Below, piece by piece: positions 1-11,500 of a stretch of 64,000 nucleotides of DNA (its first letter is position 1; every line of letters starts with the position of its first letter). Made by a program: the position numbers and the translations under genes. The notes under the pieces were generated by a model. It was not told where the DNA came from. It was given only the letters and a program-made list of their open reading frames with translations, and did not search any database. Source of the stretch: Eutrigla gurnardus (lineage: Eukaryota > Chordata > Actinopteri > Perciformes > Triglidae); assembly GCA_963514095.1 (NCBI GenBank), contig OY741277.1:9377137-9441136 (forward strand). Direction: 5' to 3'.

Positions 1-823
1 CATGCTCAATTAGCATTTAAATATAAATCTCATCTGAGCAGAGTTGAGCATTACTTGTTTTCATAAAATGAGCACTTAATTGCTCTTATTGGATTAAACT
101 TAAAAAGCTGAACAGATATTTGAATATTTTCTTTATTGGCCTGAATAAAAAAACATATTTGAAATATTTGCCAAATAAACACATTGAAATACAAGCCATC
201 TATTTAAATTACCACTTCAATATAATTATTCTAAATATTACACAATTCTGTTGGGATTCATGCAGAGAGTGTCCGGTCCATTGTGGACCTGATGGTGAAC
301 TTGCATGCAGTTAATCATCACATCCCAAATGCCTGCTTATTCATTCTCAACCCATGTATTGTTGCAAAGGAAAGATGGATGACCTGGCGGCAATTAAAAT
401 ATTAGATATCAAAGAGCAGATGCCAGGGAGCGTTAAAGAAATGCGATAGTGAGCATGAGTAATGATGGCACACATGACTATATATATATATATATATATA
501 TGTACTTTTTTTAACACTAAATATAACACACACACACACATTAGATTTTTGTTTTTCAACGGCACTCTCTTCCACAAAGAGCAGTGAACTTTGGACTGAC
601 ATGTGTACAGATGTGGTAAAGCTAGAAGGCACCCTGTAATTAAAGCGCTCACCCTGGGAAAGAAGGTGTGATCTTCTGTCATACTTTGACAAGGCTCCGA
701 GCACCGGGCAAAGCAATATAGTTACATGCTTGGTAGCAGCTGGAAGAAGAATGACTGTATGTTTGATTGCTTGATAGCCACACTGTATCTCCAAGCTATT
801 GTTTGTAGTGATGGCAATCAAAG

Positions 824-824
<1 letters not shown>
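1..824. other. AT-rich non-coding stretch with short microsatellites
   Basis: No gene is seen. The stretch is AT-rich and holds a small inverted repeat at about 70-85 (GAGCA...TGCTC), a (TA)11 tract at 479-501 and a short (AC)n at 526-540. The overlapping reading frames here of 111-139 codons cross these tracts and show no domain. Confidence 0.6.
479..501. repeat. (TA)11 microsatellite
   Basis: Uninterrupted alternating TA over 23 bases, followed 25 bases later by a short (AC)n at 526-540. A simple tandem repeat that could extrude or melt easily. Confidence 0.95.

Positions 825-905
<81 letters not shown>
825..905. repeat. (TG)40 microsatellite
   Basis: 81 bases of uninterrupted TG, the longest pure dinucleotide tract in the window. 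It generates a meaningless CV-repeat translation on the plus strand. Long pure arrays like this are normally highly length-polymorphic. Confidence 0.97.
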
Positions 906-906
<1 letters not shown>

Positions 907-2084
907 CCATTTCATGTATAATATGTGTATATGCATCAGTACCTCCGTAGCTATGGCAAGCTCCTTTTGAAATAGATCTTTAAAATTGCATCACATTTGG
1001 CTATAAATAGGGGACTCAAAATTGTTTAATTACAAGATTCTAATTGTATGATAAACATATCCATATTTAATATGCAGCATATGCGACACATCTTTAAGTC
1101 GATGAAATATATTTTGACTCCACTTCGCCTCCTGGTAGAAACCTGAGACAGACACCATATATGCTCTGTCAGAATCATTAAATCAACACGGCCATCAGGT
1201 TCAACTCAGAGTCTCTCCTCAGATTTTGAGAATGATACAACCTGACGCGGCTTGAACTTTGCGTCTGCCAGCAGGGCTATTCTCTGTCAGCTCCGCCATT
1301 CTCCCATGGCTTTAAATATTGTAGGCATCTTGGGGACGTGGAGACACATTTGTCATCCTTGTTTGACAGGCTTGATGAAGGGGTTGTCTGTCAGTGTTTC
1401 ACAAATCCGACCAGCGCACAAGCCCACGGGTGGCACACAGGCAGTCGCGAGCGGCAGGGAGTTCCCTTCCCTGCTGGCTCACAGGGTAATTGTGATAATA
1501 CCGGGATGGAAAATTACAGAGGGGGTGACTTAAGGAGATACTTGAATTAAACGCGGAGGCTTGACACAGTGAGGAGGAGTGTGGGTGGTCTGAGACTGCG
1601 AGGGCAAGTTCTTACAGTTCCTTCTTAAACGCTGTGATACTTGTAGCACTTACATGTACTCTGGAATTAAATCTAATAAGCCACACTTTTTTAGTTTTTC
1701 TTTCTCCCGTCTTTGCACTACAGAGGTGGCAAAAAGAGCTGACGCTTTCAAATTAGACTTGTCATTGTTTAGCCTGCATTGTTAAACCTGTCACTTATTT
1801 CATGACAAATGTAAACGTCAAGCGTCTTAAAATTGTAGGTTATGGGATGACTTTGCAGTCACTTTTTTTCTTTTTAAAGCATATTTTCCAGCCTTTTGCA
1901 TAAAATACTGAGAGGATCCATCCCAGTCAGCAAATAGCATAACATTCCTATAAACTAACTTCAGCTGGAAAGACACAATAAACACCGTCTTTCTCTCTCT
2001 CCTTTCCCTCCCTCTCTCTGTCACTGACATCGGGGTCAACCTAGCGTATAACAGACAAACTTGGCAGTAATCTGGGGACTCTGA

Positions 2085-2240
2085 GAGAGGTCCGGGAGAT
2101 TTATCAATCAACTGGCCACATTAAACGGATTTCCTAATGAAGTGAAGTCTTTACAGGGATTAATCCTCTACCACCTGCAAGGAGCCACCTGCTCGACCGC
2201 CATAATTGGCATGGATGGCACCGCCACCATCAGCAGAAAG
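2085..2240. promoter_or_regulatory. Candidate cis-regulatory element (bicoid-type palindrome plus paired E-boxes)
   Basis: A perfect palindrome GGATTAATCC at 2157-2166 holds two inverted, overlapping TAATCC cores of the OTX/PITX (K50 homeodomain) type. It is followed by two direct copies of CCACCTGC at 2171-2178 and 2185-2192 (E-box CACCTG), 14 bases apart, and then by a CATAATTGGCAT homeodomain/NF1-like stretch near 2201-2212. Clustered sites of this sort are typical of vertebrate enhancers, but short motifs occur by chance. The enhancer reading is inference. Confidence 0.22.
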
Positions 2241-2370
2241 AGGAGAGGCACAGTGAGAGGGAAAAAAGAGGGAGAGAAAGGGGGAGAGAGAGGACTGAAA
2301 TAACAGAGGGGGGAAAGAGAGAGAGAGAGACGGACAGAGAGGATACAAGTTGGAGAGAGGACAAAGAAGC
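2236..2370. repeat. Purine-rich (GGGAGA/GAGA) low-complexity tract
   Basis: About 135 bases almost entirely A and G on the plus strand, with GGGAGAGA and (GA)n runs. It explains the Ser/Leu/Pro-rich minus-strand frames here. Mirror-symmetric purine tracts can form triplex DNA. Confidence 0.8.
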
Positions 2371-4432
2371 CAGACATCCGGGTGTCAAACTCATGCAAAT
2401 GATGACACTCAGTGTGTTGCAACGACACAACGAGGGAGGAAAATAAATAAAATATTTTAAAAAAGAGGAGACGAGACAGCGCCAGGTCTCTTATGACACG
2501 GCGATGAGCATCCAACCCTTAGTTTGTGCCAGTCTTGCAGCATTCCAAGACCTTGACAGCAGCTCCTCGCTACATCTTCCAGTTGTGTCAAATCTGCCTA
2601 TGTGCTAATGAACGTGTCAGCACCCCAATCGTGTCATTGCTGTGTGTGTTTCAATTCACCTCTGAGCATGGATTTTCTACCCCAGGTGTACCAGCTTACA
2701 CATTACATTCACCCGGCAAGTATTTCTGCATGAATAATTGCACAGCCCCAAAGTTAGAATCCAGACTGACGTTCTGCGTTTACTGCCAAACCAATCTTTT
2801 TGATTGCGTCGCCCGGTTGCTTTCATTTGACCAGGCCCGCCGCTGTGTTAGCAATATGGACACACATTTATCAAGTCTTTGTTAAGAACGACCAGTTTTC
2901 GTATTTTGTCTGATACACATTTGGTTGATTACAATAAGATTAAAGAGGTACTGCTTTCAGCTTACTGGAGACAGCGTCGTAAAGTGAAGATTTTAAAGAG
3001 CAGTTTACGCAAATCGAGTAAGACATTTGGTGTGAATGAGTGATGATACCTATGTGTGACCAAAAGGTGGTAACTAATTCACTTGGATGCACGAGGTATG
3101 GAGTTGTAAAATGGGTTGCTTTGGCAGGATTAAATAATTGGACATTTCGGGACTAGTACTATCAATTAAATTCACTCAACTGCAGTACACTATTACATTA
3201 ATGTCCAGCACAGTGAGTTGTTTACTTCATTCTATGCAAATGCTAGGTGCTTCTTTTGGGACACATTGGAGATAAAGTGATGACTCATTATATTTATGCA
3301 ACCAAGAGTTTTTTGGCTACAGAGAAATCACTTTTGAACCTGAGTTCAGGAGAAAAAAGATCTCTTTTACCTTGAACTATTTGCACTGGTAGCAACTTGG
3401 AAGCTAACCAGAATAACGTAGCAGATAGAGCTAATCAAACATTGTGTGAGTCTGGTGCTCTTTAATTGTAATTTTGAAAGAGGAACTCCACTGATTATAT
3501 ACATTAAAGCATTAAAACTGGTACTACATCCATACAGTACTTGAGTACTACATCGTATTGGGAGAAAATTGTATATGGGCTTTTGTGGTAATTTATTTTA
3601 AGTGCTATAAAGACATGAAATTGGATCTTTATTCCTGATTTACTCTTTTTTTTAATAAAATGTGACTCATTGAATGAGCAATTCAGTGCCGTCTCTCTTG
3701 CTTTCATATCACATTAAATATCGGTTTATAGGCTTTTTTTTTTTTACTTTAAAGATGCTGTGCCCATAAACCCCAAAACATAGCACAGACTCAGCACCTG
3801 GGCAAATATTTATAGCGCACCAAAATCTGTTTGCTATCACAGTATAATTTTATGGCAAGACGTGAAGTCACAGTATTGGAGCAGGGCAGGAAAAAAATAC
3901 ACTTGCACTCAACTAAATTAGCATTTTGGCAGTGTTAGGTCACTAGACTTGTGCTGAAAATAGGGGTCTCATTGATGTGTCCCTGAGTCACATGGTCAAA
4001 TGTAATTCCATTGCTGTTTTAGTAATTGGTATTTTCCTTTTTCAATGTTCATTGACCCTACTGTACATTTTTCTGATGCTCAAAACCAAACCAAGTACAG
4101 TAGGTTAAAATTAAAAACATTTAATGTTCTGAGGTAGGTAACGCCAAATGCTCAATCTGTTTTGGAGCATAACATGCATCCACAGTGATTTTTCGTCCTA
4201 GGTCACCAGAGTGAGTTAGGTCTGGTCTGAGTCCTTATGATGACTGTGTCTGCGTTTTCAGTGATTACTGACTAATGATCAACGCTCCAGAGTCATAACT
4301 CCTGGGAAGAAAAGATGATTTTGTGGAGTCTGCCAAGGGACTGAGACTATTGGCACAGCTAGGGTGTCCCTCATTTGTTATGGAGCCATACTGCCACCTT
4401 GCCAAAAGAGGTGCCAGGCCAAGGACAAACTC

Positions 4433-4480
4433 TGTGTGTTTTTGTGTGCACGTGTTTGTGTGTGCACGTGTGTGTGCGTG
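4433..4480. repeat. Imperfect GT-rich repeat
   Basis: Degenerate GT array interrupted by TTT and GCACGT blocks; GTGTGTGCACGTG-like segments recur. Probably an old microsatellite. Confidence 0.8.
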
Positions 4481-4988
4481 CTCACAGTCTGACCCCCATC
4501 CCGGGACCAAAACCTTGGTGATAAGCCATATTGGCATCTAAAAATATACTAATGGAGCTATGAAGCAGTAATAGATAAGGCACTTTGTGTTTGTTCTCAA
4601 AGACAGACAGAACTTCTGTTACTATTTGTTTTATTAGTTGAAATTTGGTAATAGATTGAATCAAGTTTAATCCGTTTTTATCTATTTTACTAGGTTGTTC
4701 ACAGCTCGTGGCAAACAATGAATTCACTGAATATGTCCAACTTTCTGTATTGGGAGGATATATCTTCTAGATGTCCAACAGTATAAACTAAAGTGGGATG
4801 TGTAACCTACTTAGAGGAATATGTGATCTGCATGCCGGGCTACTTTTCTTAAACTGTGTCATGTTTGGAAAGTCAGTTTCCAGCATGGTCAAGGAAACTA
4901 TATCTTACTGACTCAGGAAAATATCACACAAGTCCAACGTAAACTAAAATATATTATTGTGAGTATGATATAAAGGGCTGAAAGGCAT

Positions 4989-4993
4989 ACACA

Positions 4994-5050
<57 letters not shown>
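4989..5050. repeat. (AC)31 microsatellite
   Basis: 62 bases of AC with one T interruption at about 5000, running directly into a short AGAGAG tail at 5051-5064. Confidence 0.96.
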
Positions 5051-5054
<4 letters not shown>

Positions 5055-5064
5055 AGAAAGAGAG

Positions 5065-8000
5065 CTTCATCCACCTTCTCGTCTCAGTCCTCAAGCTGTG
5101 TTGTTTTGAGTGAAAGAAGAACCGTCCCTAATCCACTTCGCGGATCAGTTTCACAGAGACGGTAAAGCCATTCTCCCTCCAAGCTAAAGTAATTCAGATC
5201 AGACACCTTGATGTCTCAAAGAGCACACAGTGAGCTCTTGTTTTCTGTTTTGACTGCTGGGAATCCATGCCAGACAGCACCCCTGATTCCAGCTTACAGA
5301 TAAAACTAATGAGGTTTTCATTCAAGTCCGTTTTATAACAATAACTGAGTCATCGCCAGACGTGGCTGTTTTCACTAGCACCCGAGATTCTGTGATCCGC
5401 TAATCTCGGATTTGGAGGAGTTAAATTTCCAAAACCGAAGTTGTAATGCTGTACAGCATCTCAAATGCAGGTGTTGCTGCCTTTTTCTTTCATCATTACT
5501 TAGAAATGCCTTATGGCAACTTGTACAGAAGTGCTGCAAGAATGGGTCAAAGCATGTATTGGCTTCCTCTTTATTTTAAATTATATTCCCGAGAATGATC
5601 AATACGTTTTCTCATTTTGCATTGTTGCTTTCTAATTACATTAATGATAAGGGGAAAGCAGTACTGGTTCAACACATTTCCTCATTGTCTTCAGACACAT
5701 TAGCAGTTTAATTTGTATCTGCCACCCGAAGGAAACTACTGTCGCAACACACCTTTGCTAATGCTGTTCAGTATGAGGTGTCAGTGGCATTAATGAGTTC
5801 ATTTTGCAGCTAATTGTGCTGTAATAGGAGAGTAATTATAGGGCTCAGCTAGCCGACTCTGCCTCGATACTTGACACCCGAGAGATCTGTAGACGAGCCC
5901 ACTGTTTGCGATTCTGTCACAACCATTCCCACAATCCCTTGCTACTGCGTTGCACCGGGGAGGTGACACTGGCATTAGCAGCTGACTTAAACATCAAAGA
6001 CGAGTCCTTAATCCTTTAACAATAACCCTGGATGTCCCTACAAAGACATTGTTTATATAGACATGTCAGGTCGGACACCTCATCTAACCTTCCGCGAGAT
6101 GCCTCGAGGTGACTCTGTGTTGCCAGCGGCATTCCTGAGACCAGAGCTTTACACTTCTCAAAGAGTTCTCTGTCAGTGAAATCCCTTCCTTTCTTTGCTA
6201 AGGGCATGCAAGCGGCACAGGCCACCAAATACACATCTTGCAGTCGATCGTGGCCCTGTGAAAGTTACCAGCAGTTGCATACCATTTCAGCAGGATTTGA
6301 TTACACCTGACGACGACATGGTGTCTTAACTCTGTGCATGTAAGTCTGGTTTAGTTTGTCATGTGTGTGCCTGAACAACTTTTGGGTAATGATAGTTGTT
6401 GATCGTATGGGTTTTGCTCAAACTTTTGGCCCCCGCGGCTGCACCGTTTTCTATCTTTCCTCACGGTATAAAGTAAATGGTTCCAAAAGAAAAGAATTGT
6501 TTCCAAGACGTAACAAATGTGAGAAAAAGTTTTGGCCATAAAAAGCTGACGATACCATTTAGAAAAGAAATGTGTTTTTCTCCCACCTTGCTTCTATCCA
6601 GAGGCCTAATAACTTGTGTGAACTAAAAGCCCACCTCTGGGCCACAGGGTCACCAGTAAACATAAATAACAGATTGTAGAGCTACTTCTAAGTGGTGGCA
6701 GGGCTTAGATGGGCTAGATGGAGCAGGAATAAGGTATATAATACACACCTGGCAAAACAAAAAGAGGCACAAATTCTTCCTAATAGGATAATCTGCAATG
6801 TATCCCTTTACAGGTACTGTGACAGAGTCCATCATTTCCCACTAATGTGTTTCCCAGGAGTTCTGGATAGACCTTCTGCCATACTGATTTCCGAAACTGC
6901 AGTGGATATTGTGGTAGTCTTCCCCGTAGTGAGCAGAACTTTCACGCAGTTGAGGTTGCATCAGCAAGTTGCCACTAACATTGTCTCACACACACCACTT
7001 AAAGTAAATAGAGCTTGTGAAGTTTTTGAAGACATTTCTGACAACTTGATTATGCCCCGTTGGCCTCAAACGCTGGTGTGCCACGAGTTTGAAAATCTGC
7101 TCAACCAAGCGTGACGGTCATTCTCTGCAATGATGCCATCATGTCAGACTAGGGGACAATTCAAGCTGTCATTGTTGCAACAAACTGGATAGTTGTATTG
7201 TATATTCCTTTATTAGAATGATGACACAGCCCGTGTGCACAGGAGTAAATCCACAAAAAAATGATCCAGTTTGTGGCTTCAAGTTAATCAGAAGTCACGA
7301 CAACGTCACTTCGGAGGAGTGCTAATCATCAAAGCAAATCTCTTTTCTTTACAGTCAGTTTGTGTGGTATGCACCATTGGTATCTTACCACGAGGCCCTC
7401 GCAACGTTAACGTTTTCAAAGTAAGAATTCACCCTGTGCCCTGAATCAGAGGCTCAGTTAGCGCAGACTTAAATCTTATGTAACTCTGGGCTTTTGACAG
7501 GCAGACACCTCTGCTGACTACAGATAGGTAATTTGTTTTGATCTGTGATTATATCCCCGGTGTTCAGAGGAAGATGTAAACCCTCTTGTGAAGCTGTTAG
7601 GCAAATCCTCACAATGTGGAGAGAAGTGCCCCCGGGGGTCTCAAGTTTTCACCCTCCTTCTCCGTCTTCTTCTTTCCTCTTCTTTTTTTTCCCCATCTTG
7701 TATGAGAGACAAAGCCTCCTGCCAAACACTGTTGCCCCCCAGGAGCTCATCATACAGAAAACTAGGCTCCTCGGAGAACGAGAAGAACGAGCAAGAGGGA
7801 GGAAGGAGGAGGGCAGAGAGAGACTGAGCGCAGGCGAATGCTTGTGTAAAGGTGGGAAGAGGGTGTTTGCTTGTGTGTGTGTTTTTCTACATTGTTAATG
7901 ACTGTTAAGAGTCTATCAGAGCCACAGGGCATTTTGCACATCCCACAAGCCTCCCTCCTTTGACTCCCTCCCTGCTATTTCCTTAACACTGCCTTTTGTG

Positions 8001-8485
8001 GCCTGTGCCAGACATACCTGCGAAATTATCTGCTAATTATCTACTAAATATGTTTGTTCATGTTGGTTGAACAGCACACTTAATTGAAGGGACTCTCTAT
8101 CTTTCCTCTGCCGTTCCCCTCCTTCATGCCCTCCAAGTATGGGATGGGAGGGGAGGGGGGGCTTAGGAGAGTGGCTTATCTCCAAGAGCTCGTTATATTA
8201 ATGCCAGTAATTATGTGTTTTGCTTGCTTTTGATGTGCCTCTGTTCAAACGGGGAGAGTTAATAAGAGGATGACGGCAAATATGTCGGAGGGCCCTCTGT
8301 GTTGTCTTTGGGATCTGGAAATTCCTGTGTGTACCGGTGGGGGTTTTATACAAGTGTGTGTATGCCGGGGCAGGGGGGGGAGGTATGAACGGGTGGCACC
8401 CGACTCACAAGAATGTCAGTGCACAGGTAATGGCAGGAGCTTATGATCAAATCTTCACTTCATTTTTACACTACTGTTCCTCTCA
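5065..8485. other. Non-coding stretch, unique sequence
   Basis: No gene is recognised. It includes the longest frame not driven by a repeat in the window (6692-7114, 140 codons, plus strand), which has no recognisable domain and is within chance expectation. A homeodomain-motif-rich segment lies at 5690-5870 (separate entry). A pyrimidine tract at 7666-7694 and a purine tract at 7780-7825 are low complexity. Confidence 0.5.
5690..5870. promoter_or_regulatory. Candidate conserved non-coding element rich in homeodomain cores
   Basis: Within 180 bases there are TTAATTTGTAT (5708-5718), GCATTAATGAG (about 5788-5798), GCTAATTGTGC (about 5809-5819) and GTAATTATAG (5832-5841). Each carries a TAAT/ATTA core, and the intervening sequence is of balanced composition. 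The pattern resembles developmental enhancers in gene deserts. Alignment with other fish would confirm or refute it. Confidence 0.2.
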
Positions 8486-8526
8486 GACACACACACACAC
8501 ACAAACACACAAACACACACATACAC
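8486..8526. repeat. Interrupted (AC)n microsatellite
   Basis: About 41 bases of CA interrupted by AAAC units and one CATAC. Older and more degenerate than the pure arrays elsewhere. Confidence 0.9.
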
Positions 8527-11500
8527 TCCGCCAACGCCTTCCCTGGGATCCCAAAAAAAGGGCGGAGATGGCAGTGGGAAGGGATTTCGTGGAGGGGGAT
8601 TGTTTCAACTCTATTTAAGAGGGTTAGAAAGGGAGCTCCTCTTGCCAAGAAGAGCACAGGTCCCTCAGCTCTCCCCGAGGAAAGTACTGGCAAGGAGAGG
8701 CTCACTCTAATGGAAAGAAACAATCGCTAATGAGGGAAATAAATAACAGGCTCATAACTGGGAGGGGGGTGGGGGGGAGAAGAAATGGAGTAAAGTTAAA
8801 TTTGAATGATGGTCGTATACTCACAGGCACATACAGCAGATACACAGACAAACACTCAATGATGTTTAGCTGTCATGGCTAATGAGAGAGTGTGTCTGTG
8901 ATGTTAGGACAGGAGCGTGTTGATGGAGATTCAGACAGACAATTGAATAACATTATCATCTCTCTCATTGTTTGCTTCCATTTCTTTGTTTCAGTACAGT
9001 GATTAATATTCTAAAACGAAAGAATGTTCTATCCTCTCTATTTTTTTTTTTTGTCTGGACCAATACAGTCATTTGTGAAATAACATTTGTGTCACATTAG
9101 ATGAAATGTACCCATCACTAGATTGAGAATACAACAGGACAGATTAGAACAGGTTGCAGGATATTGTGGCGGTGTGTGACGGTTCTGGTGTAAGTGTGTT
9201 TTACTTCCCTTTGGGCTGAGGAAGGTAAAAGTAACAACATTCTCTCTGTGTGCATTATTGCCTGTTGTCTCCTCTGGGCCAGAGGGGCAAATGTCATTTT
9301 CACAAGTGTGTGATGAGCAAAAAGCGACATTTCATTGTGTGTACGCAGCAACTACCTCCCCTGTATGAAAATATTGGATTTTCTTGAAAGCATCGTGTTG
9401 CCAGAGCTTTTCTGCAACTCTGCTTTTAACATTATAGCCATCAAAGTGTAGCTGCATACCACTGCACTTGAGGGTTTTCTATTTTTTTTTGCAAATAAAT
9501 CTGGTTTTCTTGCCACTTCCAATCAGTGTTGGTTGTCTTTCCTTTCCCTGACAAATTAAAAGCATGCATTTCGGGTTTGGTTTCTGCAAAATTTTGAGGC
9601 CTGGGAAAAAAACTCCTCTCGATACGCATCTCATTCTCTCTCTCTCTGTGTCTGTTCTCCTTTCGACTATTTGTACCTGTCTATGTCCCCTTATGTCTCT
9701 GCTCTCTGAGGCTCTTTGTGAATCCCTGAGACTGTAGAGGCTGGTTGAAACACTCTGCGGTTTCAACATTCACATTCCACCTGTGTTTTGACAACACATT
9801 TCACAAGAGGGATCTGAAGTTCCTTAAGAGTTTCTCTTTTCAGCGTTTGATATCAAAGAACGATCCCTGCAATGGCAGAACACACAACTCCATTGAATGG
9901 ATTAATGCAATGTTAAAAGTAATCCCCAGAGTCAGATGCTTCTCAACCCCAAAAGAAAGACACAAAGAGACTGTACGGGACGTCTTTATCGGGGGGGCTG
10001 ATCGTTCCCATGCGCATCAGGAACAGGGACGTCTTCTTGTATGAAATGTTTACACAGCTAATATTAAGCAGGTTGACACTGGTGATGACAAGAGTAATAA
10101 TTATCATTACATGCATGACTGCCAGCCACCTCAAAGCTGAACAAGAGATTAAGCGAAGATTACTGTCTGTTTCACGGTTGTGTGCCCTCGCAGCTATAGC
10201 CTTATTCTTTTTGTTCAACACTTCAAATAGGAAACAGCCACTTCAAAAATGACAGCATTAAAGGCATGTTAACATTTTGTTGTTTTGAGTCACAAGGTCG
10301 ATTCGAGTTCATCAGCATGGTGAAGGCAAGTTACAGTCTCTGAGGGAAGTCTTCTAATGAATATGTATTTATTCCATCAAGATAAAGATCTCAAACTGGG
10401 AATATGGGGAAAAGTGCTAATGATTCCTGATGATTCCATCCATTTTTAATTAAAATTTTGTAAAAATTTTGCTTATATACTATGAAAAATCAACCAATCT
10501 CGTGAGCAATGATGAGATATGCACGAAAGACAGTGATACGCACGGCAATTGAAATACATTACAAATATCCCAACCATGTGAGGCAGCAAAGCCGTGTACA
10601 GCAAAAAAAGAACTGCAAGAAACTTAACAAAGGCGGACACCGAGCGCCAGCATGCTATGATCAGGAAAGTACTTTAACACAAGTTCCTCGACTGAGATAT
10701 GGTGTTGCAGTTCTGCTGATTATCATATAATTCAGGATTATTTAACTGTATGCTGATGATGGAACGCTCTCTTGAATAGCCGTCGCCCTCTTCTCTGTTA
10801 ACCTCTCCCTGATACCACACTGACTTTTAACATTGCCCCGTTCAACACCAGCTAATGATGTAACGGTCTCCTTAAATATGTAAAGTATAAGACTTAATAA
10901 AACCCAGCAGTGTGATTATGTTTTAAGTCTTAAACCCCACTCCTGGATATGCAGTTCTACATGGTGATCCATTTTAAATCAGGGGAGTAAAGTTCACATG
11001 TAAATTACCGAAGTCAGTGCAGTGGAAGTTTTCCAATAAAAGGGCGCACTCACTCGCAGTTTCTCAAAATGTTACGTTGAGATATCACACACTCATTAAA
11101 ATAAAAGTGAAAGAGGGAAATGTCACAGGTGTTAAAAGGCAATTAGTCTTCCTGTGCTATCACAGTGTTAATCAGAGTGATGAAAATGATGATATGAAGC
11201 TCATTATCATGTATTGAATAGTAGGTATTGCTTTCATGAAAGATGAGACACAAGATGAATAATGAGAAAATCCGGGACTGCATTGCTGCAGAGCAATTTT
11301 GTTGAACATTTCATGATTTTTGATAAGATGAAACCAATGATATGTTACTACAGGTCTGCTTTAAAGTCAGGAGTTTTAATTGCTGCGTGAACTTTTTTTT
11401 TTCTTTTTCTTACTCCACAGCTTTTTCAAGTCAGTTGGTTAAAAATATGAAAATAAACAAGCAAGCATCCACAAAAATAATAAACTCACTTTTTGGCTCT

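Larger units (their letters stand above)
906..4432. other. Non-coding stretch, mostly unique sequence
   Basis: No gene is recognised. It contains a motif-rich segment at 2085-2240 and a purine tract at 2236-2370 (separate entries). The rest is mixed-composition sequence. The 119-codon frame at 2526-2885 has no recognisable domain and no splice-site context that I could support. Confidence 0.5.

Noticed and set aside
402..821. 139-codon minus-strand frame
   Set aside because: Runs through TA and AC microsatellites (Ile/Tyr and Val/Cys runs); no domain.
6692..7114. 140-codon plus-strand frame, the longest not driven by a repeat
   Set aside because: No recognisable domain or biased composition. 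A frame of this length is expected by chance in 64 kb.
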